A DNA stretch of 20,000 bases from Symbiodinium natans (GCA_905221605.1 CAJNDS010002523.1:1305606-1325605); one strand, 5' to 3'. Numbered from the stretch's first letter, positions 1 through 6,874 are shown. A program made the numbers and translations. The notes: a model not told the origin generated them from the letters alone.

Positions 1-1220
1 TGGGGGGGGTTCGGGTTCGGGTTCGGGTTCAGGTTCAGGTTCGGGTTCCGGTTCGGGCTCGGGTTCGGTTCTGGTGTTCCGGTTGGGGGGAGGTTCGTTT
101 TCGGGTTCGGATTTTTTTTTGTTGGGGGCGGGGGGGGTTTTTCGGACGGGTTGTTCGGGTTCGGGTGTTCGGGTTCGGGGGGGGGGGGAGGTTGGGTTAG
201 GGTTCGGGTCCAGGTTAGGGGAATTTTTTTCGGGGGGGGGGGGTTCGGGTTTGGTTGGGTTTGGGTTCGGGTTCGGGTAAGGGTTCGGTTAGGGTTCGGG
301 CTTCGGATCGCGATTTTTTTTTTTTTGGGTGGGGGGGGTTCGGAAGGGTTGTTAGGGTTCGGGTGTTCGGTTGGGGGGGGGGGGGAGGTTCGGGTTCGGG
401 TTCGGTTCGGTTCGGGTTCGGTTGAGGTCGGGGAGTTCGGGTTGGGGTTCGGGTTCGGGTTCGGGTTCGGGTTCGGGAATTTTTTTTCGGGGGGGGCGGG
501 GGGGTTAGGAAGGGTTGTTCGGGTTCGGGGTGTTCGGGTTCCGGGGGGGGGGGGAGGGGGAGGTTCGGGTTCGGTTCGGGATTCGGTTAGGAGAGTTTTT
601 TTTCGGGGGGGGGGGGGGGGGGTCGGGTCGGGCGCGGGTTCGGGTTCTGGTGTTCGGGTTCTGGGGAGGGTTTCGTTTTCGGGTTCGAAATTTGTTTTTT
701 TTTTTTCGGGGGGGGGGGGGTTTAGGGACAGTGTTCGGAGTTGGGTGTTCGGGTCGGGGGGGGTGTGGTGGGAGGTTCGGGTTCGGGTTGGGGTTCAGGT
801 TCGGGGAGAGTTTGTTTTCGGGGAGGAAGCGGGGGGGGGTTCGGGTCTGGGTTGGGTTCGGGTTCGGGTTCGGGTCGGGCTCTGATTCGGGAATTTTTTT
901 CGGGGGGGCGGTTTCGGACGGGTTGTTCGGGTTCGTGGTGTTCGGGTTGGGAGGGGGGAGGTTCGGGTTCGGGTTAGGGTTCGGGTTCGGGGGAATTCGG
1001 GTCGGGTTCGGGTTCGGGTTCGGGTTCGGGGTTCGGTTGGGTTAGGGTTTCAGGTTGGGGGTTTATTTTTTTTTGGGGGGGGGGGTTCGGGTCGGGTTTC
1101 GGGTTCCGGTTCGGGTTCGGGTTAGGGGTTCGGGTTCGGGTTAGTTTCGGGTGGGGTCGGGAACCTTTGCTTTTTAGGGGGGGGGGGGGGGGTTCCGGTT
1201 CGGGTTCGGGTTCAGGTTCG
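1..1220 (+). repeat. TTCGGG minisatellite with poly-T/poly-G higher-order units
   Basis: The plus strand is almost only G and T, built on TTCGGG hexamers with scattered TTAGGG and TTCAGGG variants. The hexamer runs are broken by blocks of a T-run joined to a G-run near 111, 222, 312, 478, 596, 687, 893, 1067 and 1165. A longer unit (GGACGGGTTGTTCGGG, then GTGTTCGGG, then a G-run and AGGTTCGGG) recurs near 152, 339, 507, 722 and 915, so there is a degenerate higher-order repeat of roughly 170-190 bp. Gly/Val/Arg-rich ORFs across it are translations of the repeat, not genes. Confidence 0.9.
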
Positions 1221-1229
1221 GGTGCAGCT

Positions 1230-1424
1230 CGTAATGCCCTAAGCTTTAAACCCTAAAAACCCTAGAAACCCTAAACCCCACAAACTAGAAACTATACTAG
1301 AAACTCCAAACACTAAACCCTAGAAACCCTAGAAACCCCAGAAACCCTGAAGGAAGGCCCTAAACCCTAAACCCTAAACCCTAAACCCTAAACCCTAAAC
1401 CCTAAACCCTAAACCCTAAACCCT
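1230..1424 (-). repeat. TTTAGGG array (C-strand on plus), partly degenerate
   Basis: CCCTAAA heptamers on the plus strand: degenerate from 1230 to 1350 (CCCTAGAAA and similar), then a clean run at 1361-1424. This is where strand composition flips from the G-rich block on the left to C-rich. Confidence 0.9.
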
Positions 1425-1434
1425 GAAAGGAGGC

Positions 1435-1490
1435 CTGAAGGCTCAAGGCCATGTGCCGGATGTCACGCTCGTAGTCACCCGGGGTCAGGC
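1435..1490 (-). CDS. Exon: LTPGDYERDIRHMALSLQ
   Basis: Bounded by GCCAG acceptor and a GC donor after CTTCAG. 56 nt, two bases to finish a codon plus 18 codons. Highly protein-like and GC3-rich. It is phase-compatible with the exon at 2120-2147, which is why I attach it to the methyltransferase-like gene, but about 600 bp lie between and other small exons may be missing there. Confidence 0.5.
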
Positions 1491-3985
1491 CTGGCGAGCC
1501 GAGCTACCCATGAAAACTTGTTGTTCCCTCTATAGGGTTTAGGGTTTAGGGTTTAGGGTTTAGGGTTGAGGGTTTAGGATTTAGGGTTTAGGGCTTCGGG
1601 TTTAGGGTGTATGGGGCTTAGGGGAGTTTATCCGGGTGTGTAAGGCTTAGGTAGTCTAGGGTTTAGGGTTCAGGGAGTTTAGAAGCTTGGAGATTTGAGT
1701 TTCAGTCTAAGGCCTCCCTAGCCACGCTGCTTGAGGTGCGTGTAGGAGACCCCCCCCCTAGGTTCACCCTTAAATAGCCTTAATTAGGAAACCCTAAACC
1801 CCAAACCCCAAACCCGAAACCCCAAACCCTAAACCCTAAACCCTAAACCCTAAACCCTAAACCCTAAACCCTAAACCCTAAACAAATAGCCTTCATTAGG
1901 CTCAGTGAATTCTCCCTCAACGGCCTTAATTGTGGGGGGGGGGGGGGGGGGAACCTTGGGGAGGTCGTATTGAGGGGGTAGTGGGGGAACCCGTGAGTTT
2001 ATCAGAAGGCTTGAAGCGCTACCGGGAGGACTTGGGGGTTTAGGGTTTAGGGTTTAGGGTTTAGGGTTGAGGGTTTAGGGTTTGGGGTTTAGAGATTAGG
2101 GTTTTGGACGTTGGCATACTTGCTTGGTGTTTCTGGTTAAGTGAACCCTGGCAAGCAAACCGACTACTCTCAAACCCACACAACCTCCACAACAAAAACC
2201 TTAAGCCCACAACCCGAAAGCCTAAACCCACCCCTCCCCTTCCCATTATAGTCTCCTAACACCGGCTGACAGGCTTGAGGCTTCACCCTGGTACTACCAT
2301 TCCAAGCCGAACAAACCCCTAAACCCCTAGAGTAGTGGTGGGCAGCTCCACAGAGAACCACTCGTGCTGGGGAAGAATCTCGTCCAACTGCTCGTGTACC
2401 CAATCCAGAGCCCGATCACTCCCGTCCACTTTTTGGGTTTAGGGTTTAGGTTTTTTGCGTTGTTGATGCCACTGATGTTCTCTAGAAGGAACATGAGCGG
2501 GAGGTCTCGGTAGATGAGCTGGGCTATGCCCTTCAGGACATCTGCAGGTTCTGTGTCAGTGCAATCCTCTTCGAACCCTAAGCCTAAACCCTAAACCCTA
2601 AACCCTAAACCCTAAACCCCTAGAAACGCTTGCTGTTAAACAAGCTAGAGGAATTGCATGGGTACCCAGCCACCAGAAGATCGCAAGTCTCGCTGGGGAC
2701 GGGCGGCGCAGCGCTTGTTGCACACTCGGCAAACGCTATCTGAACAGTTTAGGGTTTAGGGTCTAGGGGTTTAGGGTTTAGGGTTTAGGGTTTAGGGTTT
2801 AGGGTTTAGGGATGGAAAATACAAAATGCAACACAGGGGGGGGAGGAAGGGGAACTTGTGGTCCCTTGCCTTTTTCCAAACCCATGCTACTTTCACGGCG
2901 AGAACTCACTCAGATCAGCCCCCACATACTCGCGATTGGAAGGCCAACCTACATTGTGAGACCTGCTGCCGCCAAGATGCGGCGGTTTTCTGTCACCTTG
3001 GCCGCACCAGAGCCGACAGAGCTGTTGCTTTGGACAGGGGCTTCCCTAAACCAAAAACCTTAAACCCTAAACCCTAAACCCTTGTGGTTCAAGTAAGTAT
3101 AGGGATTAGGGTTTGTATGGACAGGGTTCAGCAACTAGCCACTGGAGGACATTGGGGATAGGTGCGAAAAAATGGTACCTAGCTAAGGGCTTTCAGGGTC
3201 TGGGGCCTAACACTCCACACGACGTCCTCCAGCCCCCAAGACGAGCGCGTCGGCGCAAACTGCCAGTAAGCCTGTTTTGAACGTCTGTAGCCCTAAACCC
3301 TAAACCCTATAAACCCTAAACCCAAAAAACCCCCAAACCCCTACGCCAGCACAGGAACCTGAATCGTTAGACGAGGGCTTTTGAGCAGCTGTTTTTGTGG
3401 GTTCATCCTAAGCCCATGACCCCTAGGCACTAAGCCCTAAGCCCCAAGTCCTCAGCTCTCAACCCCCCCAATCCGTATCTGACGGGACCTACGACCTCCA
3501 TGTGACCCTGATTAACCTACGTCTCAAGACCCTAAGCCTTAAACCCTAAACCCTAAACCCCAAACCCTACAAAGCCAGGTCAAAGAGCCGTCAGGAGCTG
3601 TGCACCCGGGGGGACCATCGGGGCGGTGACTGCGGCGGCCTGGGCTATGGTTTAGGGTTTAGGGTTTAGGGTTTAGCGTTTAGGGTTTAGGGTTTTGGGT
3701 TTAGGGTTTAGGGTTTGGGGTTTATGGGTTTAGAGGGTTTCGGGTTTCGGGTTTAGGGGTTACCTACTGGTTCTTCGCCCAACCTACTGGTTCTCAGGGT
3801 TTCGGGTTTGGGGTTTAGTGCTTAAGGTTTAGGGTTTAGGGTTAGGTAGGGAATGACGGAATTAGCCACCTTCTATCGCCCTCTTTTGTACCAGTCGAAG
3901 GCGATGATGTCAGGGACCCTAAGCCCTAAACCCTAAACCCTAAACCCTAAACCCTAAACCCTCCTTCCCGCCAAGACTCACGAAG
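1435..3985 (-). CDS. Cytosine-5 DNA methyltransferase-like gene, multi-exon, introns filled with telomere-type repeats
   Basis: Predicted exons in transcription order: 3960-3985, 3880-3918, 3768-3786, 3589-3639, 3489-3507, 3359-3388, 3214-3271, 2967-3021, 2634-2739, 2473-2568, 2347-2428, 2263-2287, 2120-2147, 1435-1490. With AG acceptors and GT or GC donors the codon phase stays consistent through all of them, though I chose among nearby sites to achieve this. The family call rests on two motifs in the right order and spacing: DLLVAGYPCNSSS (motif IV PC loop, catalytic Cys) and, about 35-40 residues later, LMFLLENISGI (the ENV-type motif). Such enzymes transfer a methyl group from S-adenosylmethionine to cytosine C5. 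I could not find a convincing motif I or the C-terminal motifs IX-X, so the gene may be partial, divergent, or extend out of the chain. Introns are about 40-500 nt and mostly TTTAGGG or CCCTAAA arrays. Confidence 0.62.
1535..1700 (+). repeat. TTTAGGG array, degenerating rightwards
   Basis: Clean TTTAGGG at 1536-1565, then variants (TTGAGGG, TTTAGGA, TTCGGG, TTCAGGG) to about 1700. Opposite orientation to the array at 1361-1424, so the exon between them is flanked by complementary repeats. Confidence 0.85.
1701..2036. other. Mixed stretch: CCCTAAA array, G-run, unassigned islands
   Basis: Contains a CCCTAAA array at 1789-1884, an 18-base G-run at 1934-1951, and two islands. The minus strand at about 1722-1752 can be read as SYTHLKQRG before a GC donor, and the plus strand at 2010-2036 as GLKRYREDLG. 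Both are too short to assign. A TAAATAGCCTTAATTAGG-like segment at 1770-1788 recurs as AAATAGCCTTCATTAGG at 1883-1900, so the array is flanked by an imperfect short direct repeat. Confidence 0.5.
2037..2095 (+). repeat. TTTAGGG array
   Basis: About eight heptamers, some variant (TTGAGGG, TTTGGGG), within the intron between the predicted exons 2120-2147 and 1435-1490. Confidence 0.85.
2347..2428 (-). CDS. Exon: ALDWVHEQLDEILPQHEWF
   Basis: Follows the LENI exon. The reading frame DGSDRALDWV...HEWFSVE is acidic, helical and GC3-rich; the region after the ENV motif in C5 methyltransferases usually carries such a helix followed by a beta strand. The acceptor is AAAAAG at the edge of a CCCTAAA stretch and the donor is GC. 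A second frame is also open here but is Ser/Trp-rich and less convincing. Confidence 0.6.
2473..2568 (-). CDS. Exon with C5-methyltransferase LENI motif
   Basis: Encodes DCTDTEPADVLKGIAQLIYR followed by DLPLMFLLENISGI. The Pro/Leu-rich strand ending in Glu-Asn-Ile/Val is the ENV motif of cytosine-5 methyltransferases; its Glu helps protonate the target base in this family. The GT donor chosen is at 2471-2472; a GC donor at 2457-2458 is an alternative that would keep SGINN in the protein. The following intron is only 44 nt and consists of CCCTAAA-type repeat. Confidence 0.68.
2577..2625 (-). repeat. TTTAGGG array forming most of an intron
   Basis: Six CCCTAAA units on the plus strand between the PC-motif exon and the LENI exon. 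On the coding strand the intron runs from a GC donor at 2632-2633 to a TTCGAAG acceptor, about 65 nt in total, nearly all repeat. Confidence 0.85.
2634..2739 (-). CDS. Exon with C5-methyltransferase PC catalytic motif
   Basis: Reads IAFAECATSAAPPVPSETC then DLLVAGYPCNSSSLFN. The hydrophobic DLLVAG strand leading into Pro-Cys matches motif IV, whose Cys attacks cytosine C6. Asn replaces the commoner Gln after the Cys. Acceptor TTCAG, donor GC after phase 1; an in-frame TAG lies just beyond the donor, inside the repeat intron. The exon is between a CCCTAAA array on the left and TTTAGGG on the right. Confidence 0.7.
2748..2811 (+). repeat. TTTAGGG array in intron
   Basis: About nine heptamers, one with an extra G or a CTAGGGG variant, between predicted exons 2967-3021 and 2634-2739. 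A short G-run follows at 2837-2846. Confidence 0.9.
2967..3021 (-). CDS. Exon: SVGSGAAKVTENRRILAA
   Basis: Acceptor CAACAG and a GC donor (or a GT donor four bases on, which would change phase). The frame is charged and GC3-rich. It falls directly before the PC-motif exon, where motifs II-III of the family would lie, but no diagnostic residue is visible. Two plus-strand 83-residue ORFs over this island are antisense shadows ending in repeat translation. Confidence 0.4.
3046..3345 (-). other. Repeat-rich introns around a predicted exon (3214-3271)
   Basis: CCCTAAA units at 3046-3083 and 3290-3340 and degenerate TTAGGG at 3098-3130. The island at 3214-3271 reads LLAVCADALVLGAGGRRV on the minus strand in phase with both neighbours. 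A competing frame reads SSWGLEDVVWSVRPQTLK and cannot be excluded. Confidence 0.4.
3359..3388 (-). CDS. 30-nt microexon: AAQKPSSNDS
   Basis: Exactly bounded by AAAACAG acceptor and CAG/GT donor. In the phase demanded by its neighbours it encodes AAQKPSSNDS; in phase 0 it would read LLKSPRLTIQ. Confidence 0.4.
3489..3507 (-). CDS. 19-nt microexon: GHMEVV
   Basis: AATCAG acceptor, TAG/GTCCC donor. Phase 0 to phase 1, consistent with exons on either side. Short enough that chance cannot be ruled out. Confidence 0.3.
3525..3570 (-). repeat. TTTAGGG array in intron
   Basis: CCCTAAA units on plus, between the predicted exons 3589-3639 and 3489-3507. Confidence 0.85.
3589..3639 (-). CDS. Exon: AAAVTAPMVPPGAQLLT
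   Basis: 17 codons, phase 0 at both ends, acceptor AGCCCAG and GC donor after ACG. Almost every third position is G or C. Ala/Pro-rich linker-like sequence upstream of the catalytic part. Confidence 0.5.
3645..3845 (+). repeat. TTTAGGG arrays around a 19-nt microexon
   Basis: TTTAGGG and variants at 3649-3760 and 3800-3845. Between them the 12-bp CCTACTGGTTCT occurs twice (3763-3774 and 3783-3794). The minus strand between the copies forms a predicted 19-nt exon (3768-3786, RLGEEP) with AG acceptor and GTAGG donor, each provided by one copy of the direct repeat. Confidence 0.75.
3880..3918 (-). CDS. Exon: VPDIIAFDWYKR
   Basis: The acceptor is a variant telomere heptamer (CTTAG/GG) and the donor is GC. 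Together with the upstream exon 3960-3985 (LRESWREG) it gives a joined, phase-consistent reading. Strongly protein-like. Confidence 0.5.
3918..3962 (-). repeat. TTTAGGG array acting as a whole intron
   Basis: Six CCCTAAA units. On the coding strand the intron would start GTTTAGGG and end CTTAG/GG, so both splice dinucleotides lie inside the repeat. Confidence 0.8.
3960..3985 (-). CDS. Exon: LRESWREG
   Basis: Best acceptor of this gene: a long pyrimidine tract (TCTCTCTCCCTCTGCTAG) just upstream on the minus strand. Donor is the GT of the first GTTTAGGG. Confidence 0.5.
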
Positions 3986-4235
3986 CTAGCAGAGGGAGAG
4001 AGATCCTATGTTGGCCCATAAAATTGGGATTGAGAGGTTCTAGAAATTGGTGGTTTAGGGCATTTAATCGGAGTGGACATTTTCAAAAGTCTATGAAGAC
4101 ATGTGGGGGCTTATAGGGAGTAGAATTTAGGACTTTTTGAGTAGTTCCTTGTGAAAATAACAGAATGATGCTTGTGGTTGAAGCTTGTTGGCAGTTTCGT
4201 GTCTACAAGGGCTTCTTGTGCAGGGCTTCAAGCCT
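3986..4235. other. Unassigned non-repeat stretch
   Basis: More AT-rich than its surroundings, free of telomere repeats, with no convincing coding island on either strand. It is either the first intron of the minus gene or a divergent spacer shared with the plus gene at 4630. Confidence 0.5.
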
Positions 4236-4550
4236 AAACCTAAGCCTTAAACCCTAAACCCCCCTTAGACCCTAAACCCTACAAAAGCCCGAAACCCCAA
4301 ACCCCAAGCTCTAAGCCCCAAAACACTAAACCCCACAAGCCCTAGACCCATTTATAAGCCCTTAAACCCTAAACCCTGAGCCTCAGACCCTAAACCCTAA
4401 ACCCTACATAGGCCATAAACCCCAAACCCAAAACCCTACGCCCTAAACCTTCAAGCCTCAACACCTACAAGCCCTGAACCCTGTAAACCCTATAAACCCT
4501 AGCCCTAAGCCCTAAACCGTGTAGCTAAACCCCAATTAAGTTTAACTCTA
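4236..4550 (-). repeat. Degenerate CCCTAAA block
   Basis: Plus-strand CCCTAAA with frequent changes (CCCCAAA, CCCTACA, GCCCTAA, CCCTATA). No coding island seen. Degeneration is greater than in the short intronic arrays, which suggests an older array. Confidence 0.8.
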
Positions 4551-4629
4551 GAATTCCCGGCAAGAAATTGCACTCGAGATATCAGGTTCATTTACCGCGC
4601 CGTTGCATCATGGTATGCGCCTCTGGCAG

Positions 4630-4767
4630 CTCTCGTTGCTTCGGCCGCACGGACTTCGGGTCAGTGCCGTGTGCCCAAGGATCTGGGAGACTCCTGGCAT
4701 CAACCCATTCGGCCGCACCGTCTTCTTCGCGAAGGGCCCAAATGTGCTGCTGACCACTTTTGTGAAG
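4630..4767 (+). CDS. Exon, 46 codons
   Basis: Acceptor CCTCTGGCAG and donor AAG/GTGCAG, phase 0 at both ends. Frame contains RPHGLRVSAVCPRIWE and GINPFGRTVFFAKGPNV. The minus strand has an open frame (TFTKVVSSTFGPFAKKTV) over the same bases; I prefer plus because of the sites and the phase of the next exons. Confidence 0.45.
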
Positions 4768-6193
4768 GTGCAGCCTTCAACCGAAACTCGAAACCACTTG
4801 CCACCCCTCTACCCTCCTCCTCTTCAGTTTCCCTTCTAAGCAGCTTAAGGGCGTACCCTAAACCCTACCTAAACCCACTAAACCCCAAACCGCTGGGCCT
4901 TATGTGGGCTCAGGGTGTGTAGTCGGGCCCAAGGATCAAATCAGGCTCGGTAGGGTTTGGGGCCCTTGGGGCGGGATGTATGCACGCATGAAGGTTCCAT
5001 GCTTGAGGGTGAAATAGGTGCTTAGGGATTTTACTATCGAAGCCTTAGATATATACATATATATATATATATACATATGCATGTATAAGCCTGAGACCCT
5101 CAACACAAACCCACCTAAATCCTGAACCCTAAACTTAAACCCTAAACCCACAAGGTAAGGAGAAGGCGGGGCTTGAGATTCTTGGGCTTACCAGTTCTTA
5201 GTAGGGTTTAGGGCTGGGCACCTCCCGTCCCCCTCCCCCCCCTCCCTATGATCTAGATGTCTACTTATTCTCCACCTTAAGGGACTACCAGACTCCTGAG
5301 CAGGTTGCTGAGGGGGATATAGGGCACTTATATACTTCCCTCCTTCCCTACCAAGAACCCAGTAAGTACAGGCTCTTCCCAGGTTGACGCTTTGTTTGAG
5401 AGCTCGGAGGTGTGGCCCATAACCTAAAACCTAAACCCTAAACCCTAAACCCTAAACCCTAAACCCTACCAGGCTGCGTTCTCGTGGTACTTCACCTCGA
5501 AGAGGGGAGCTTTTGGCCTGGCGAGGGCCCTGTGGGCTTATGAGGGTTCAGGGTCAAGGGGCTTAGGGTCAAGGGGTTTAGGGTTTAGGGTTTAGGGTTT
5601 AGGGTTTAGGGTTTAGGGATTCAGTTTCAACATGCGCCCGCTGGGCGGTCGCGTGGAGTGCACAAAAAGCCCCCCAAGAGGCCTTCAAACAAGGCCAGCG
5701 GCCTTCAGAAGCCCAAAAAGCCTAAACTTAGCCCCAAATAAACCGAAACAAACCCCAAGAAAAAACCCAGAAGCCCCTATAAACCCCACAAACCCCTGTA
5801 ACTAAGTCAAAACCCTAAACCCTAAACCCTAAACCCGAAACCCTAAACCCTAAACCCTAAACCCTAAAGCCTAGAATCCCTAAGCCCTAAACACAGCAAA
5901 AAGCCCTCAAGAGCTGTGCCTGCCGTCGTCGACCGGCTCAGGGGCCTTGATGGCAGACCAGAACCTCGTGCAGGGACGTTTAGGTTTAAAACCAAAGCGG
6001 CTCAGGGTTTAGGGTTTAGGGTTTAGGGTTTAGGGTTTAGGGTTTAGGGTTTAGGGTTTAGGGTTTAGGGTTTAGGGTTTAGGGTTTGGGGGTTTGGGGG
6101 TTTAGGGTTTGGGGTTCAGGGCTTAGGTTTAGTTGTCGTGCAGCGGCTGGCAATCTATGCGAGGACCCCAGATCCTGTGGCAGCCCTACCTGG
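4630..6193 (+). CDS. Unidentified multi-exon gene, introns filled with telomere-type repeats
   Basis: Eight predicted exons with consistent phase: 4630-4767, 4954-5017, 5257-5303, 5383-5409, 5473-5545, 5625-5719, 5914-5967, 6144-6193. Most have canonical AG and GT sites; one donor is GC (5720). Further plus-strand islands at 6536-6590, 6875-6927, 7163-7213 and 7558-7605 may continue the gene but I could not phase them all. I do not recognise the product. Pieces include INPFGRTVFFAKGPNVLL, GRDVCTHEGSMLEGEI, STLRDYQTPEQ, AAFSWYFTSKRGAFGLARAL and LPSSTGSGALMADQNL. The start codon and upstream exons are not identified. It is divergent to the methyltransferase-like gene. For the exons at 4630 and 4954 the antisense frames are also open, so strand there depends on the splice signals and phase. 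Confidence 0.5.
4954..5017 (+). CDS. Exon: GRDVCTHEGSMLEGEI
   Basis: Acceptor GGTAG/GGTTTGG and donor ATAG/GTGC. Phase 0 to phase 1, completed by AT at the next exon to make Asp. Antisense reads TYFTLKHGTFMRAYIPPQ, which is also plausible. Confidence 0.4.
5049..5087. repeat. AT-rich (TA)n microsatellite
   Basis: Alternating TA with a few C/G interruptions (ATACATATAT, ATACATATGCATGTATA). Lies in the predicted intron 5018-5256. Confidence 0.9.
5257..5409 (+). CDS. Two exons: 5257-5303 and 5383-5409
   Basis: The first follows a C-rich tract ending GATCTAG and reads VYLFSTLRDYQTPEQ before CAG/GT. The second follows a strong pyrimidine acceptor (GGCTCTTCCCAG) and reads VDALFESSE before GAG/GTGTGG. 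The intron between is one of the few without telomere repeats. The first frame actually stays open to 5380, so intron retention is possible. Confidence 0.5.
5428..5470 (-). repeat. TTTAGGG array in intron
   Basis: CCCTAAA units on plus directly before the CCAG acceptor of the exon at 5473. Confidence 0.85.
5473..5545 (+). CDS. Exon: AAFSWYFTSKRGAFGLARAL
   Basis: 24 codons plus one base, acceptor CTACCAG. 18 of 24 third positions are G or C and the antisense frame is poor, so this is the clearest plus-strand exon. It lies between a CCCTAAA array (left) and TTTAGGG array (right). Confidence 0.6.
5551..5618 (+). repeat. TTTAGGG array in intron
   Basis: Degenerate at first (CTTAGGGTCAAGGGG), then clean heptamers 5577-5618, ending at the ATTCAG acceptor of the next exon. 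Confidence 0.85.
5625..5719 (+). CDS. Exon: CARWAVAWSAQKAPQEAF
   Basis: In the phase set by the previous exon this reads STCARWAVAWSAQKAP, then QEAFKQGQRPSEAQK, with a GC donor just before an in-frame TAA. An alternative frame (FNMRPLGGRVEC) has better GC3 over its first 40 bases but does not fit the phase. Confidence 0.4.
5808..5875 (-). repeat. TTTAGGG array in intron
   Basis: CCCTAAA units on plus between the exons at 5625 and 5914, with degenerate copies on both sides (5720-5900). Confidence 0.85.
5914..5967 (+). CDS. Exon: LPSSTGSGALMADQNL
   Basis: 18 codons, phase 0 to 0, AAGAG acceptor, CTC/GTGCAG donor. High GC3. Confidence 0.5.
6005..6120 (+). repeat. TTTAGGG array in intron
   Basis: About twelve clean heptamers at 6005-6087, then TTTGGGG and TTCAGGG variants to 6120. 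Confidence 0.9.
6144..6193 (+). CDS. Exon: RLAIYARTPDPVAALP
   Basis: GTCGTGCAG acceptor and CCTGG/GTACAG donor. The frame remains open to a TAA at 6218-6220 (GYSFMGYTY), so this could instead be a terminal exon. Confidence 0.45.
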
Positions 6194-6224
6194 GTACAGT
6201 TTCATGGGCTACACCTACTAATTA

Positions 6225-6535
6225 AGGGGTCGTTACCACGAACCTGTAGGTAAATAGAGTCCCATGTGGGCTCTTACATCCTAGAGCCCTCAACCCTTGT
6301 AACCCTAAAGCTCTTGATCCTTAGAAGCCCTAAGCCTAAACCCCAAACCCTAAACCCCAAACAAACCTAAACCTGAACCCTAAACCCTAAACCCTAAACC
6401 CTGAACCCCAAACCCCAAACCCCAAACCCTAAACCCTAAACCCTAAACCTTAAACCCTAAACCCTAAACCCTAAACCCTAAACCTAAACCCTAAACCCTA
6501 AACCCTAAACCCAACCCTAAACCCAAATGCCCAAG
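6225..6535 (-). repeat. CCCTAAA block (6325-6525) after a short unassigned stretch
   Basis: 6225-6320 holds no clear coding island. From about 6325 the plus strand is CCCTAAA with CCCCAAA, CCTGAAC and 6-bp CCTAAA variants. Confidence 0.8.
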
Positions 6536-6590
6536 CAGCTGTGGCAACCAGGCTGTGAAGCCGGTCTCCCACTTGTCCTGAGCCGCAAAG
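6536..6590 (+). CDS. Candidate exon, two competing frames
   Basis: CCAAG acceptor and CAAAG/GTTCTG donor. Reads either SCGNQAVKPVSHLS (best GC3, but a TGA precedes the donor) or LWQPGCEAGLPLVLSRK (open through the donor). Probably belongs to the plus gene. Confidence 0.35.
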
Positions 6591-6599
6591 GTTCTGTGG

Positions 6600-6868
6600 T
6601 TTAGGGGGTTTGGGTTTAGGGTTTAGGGTTTAGGGGTTAGGGCTTTGGGGGGGGGGGGGGGGGGGGGGGGGGGGCGGGGGGTTTAGGGTTTCAGGGTAAA
6701 GGGTTTCAGGCTGCAGGGGTGCAAGGGTTGGGGGCTAGGGCTCCGATTATAAGGGCCTAGAAGGTTTGAGGGTTCAGGGTTTAAGGGCTCGAGGGTTGGA
6801 GGGTTCGGGGGGGGTTGAGGGATAAGGGTCAGGGATTTGGGTACCCTAAACCCTAAACCCTAAACCCT
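6600..6868 (+). repeat. TTTAGGG variants, 30-plus-base G-run, then short CCCTAAA array
   Basis: TTTAGGG 6600-6645; a nearly pure G-run at 6647-6680 with one C; degenerate G-rich repeat to 6840; and CCCTAAA at 6843-6868 in opposite orientation. The G-run is a candidate quadruplex-forming tract and also a likely sequencing-length error site. Confidence 0.85.
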
Positions 6869-6874
6869 GAGTAG

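Noticed and set aside
74-1045. Several overlapping Gly/Val/Arg-rich ORFs
   Set aside because: They translate the TTCGGG repeat; all frames give the same low-complexity composition.
1361-1424. CRISPR-like direct repeats
   Set aside because: Heptamer arrays have no spacers of constant length and the window is eukaryotic.
2812-3077. Two 83-residue plus-strand ORFs
   Set aside because: Antisense to the predicted methyltransferase exon at 2967-3021 and ending in repeat-derived Lys-Pro-Lys sequence.
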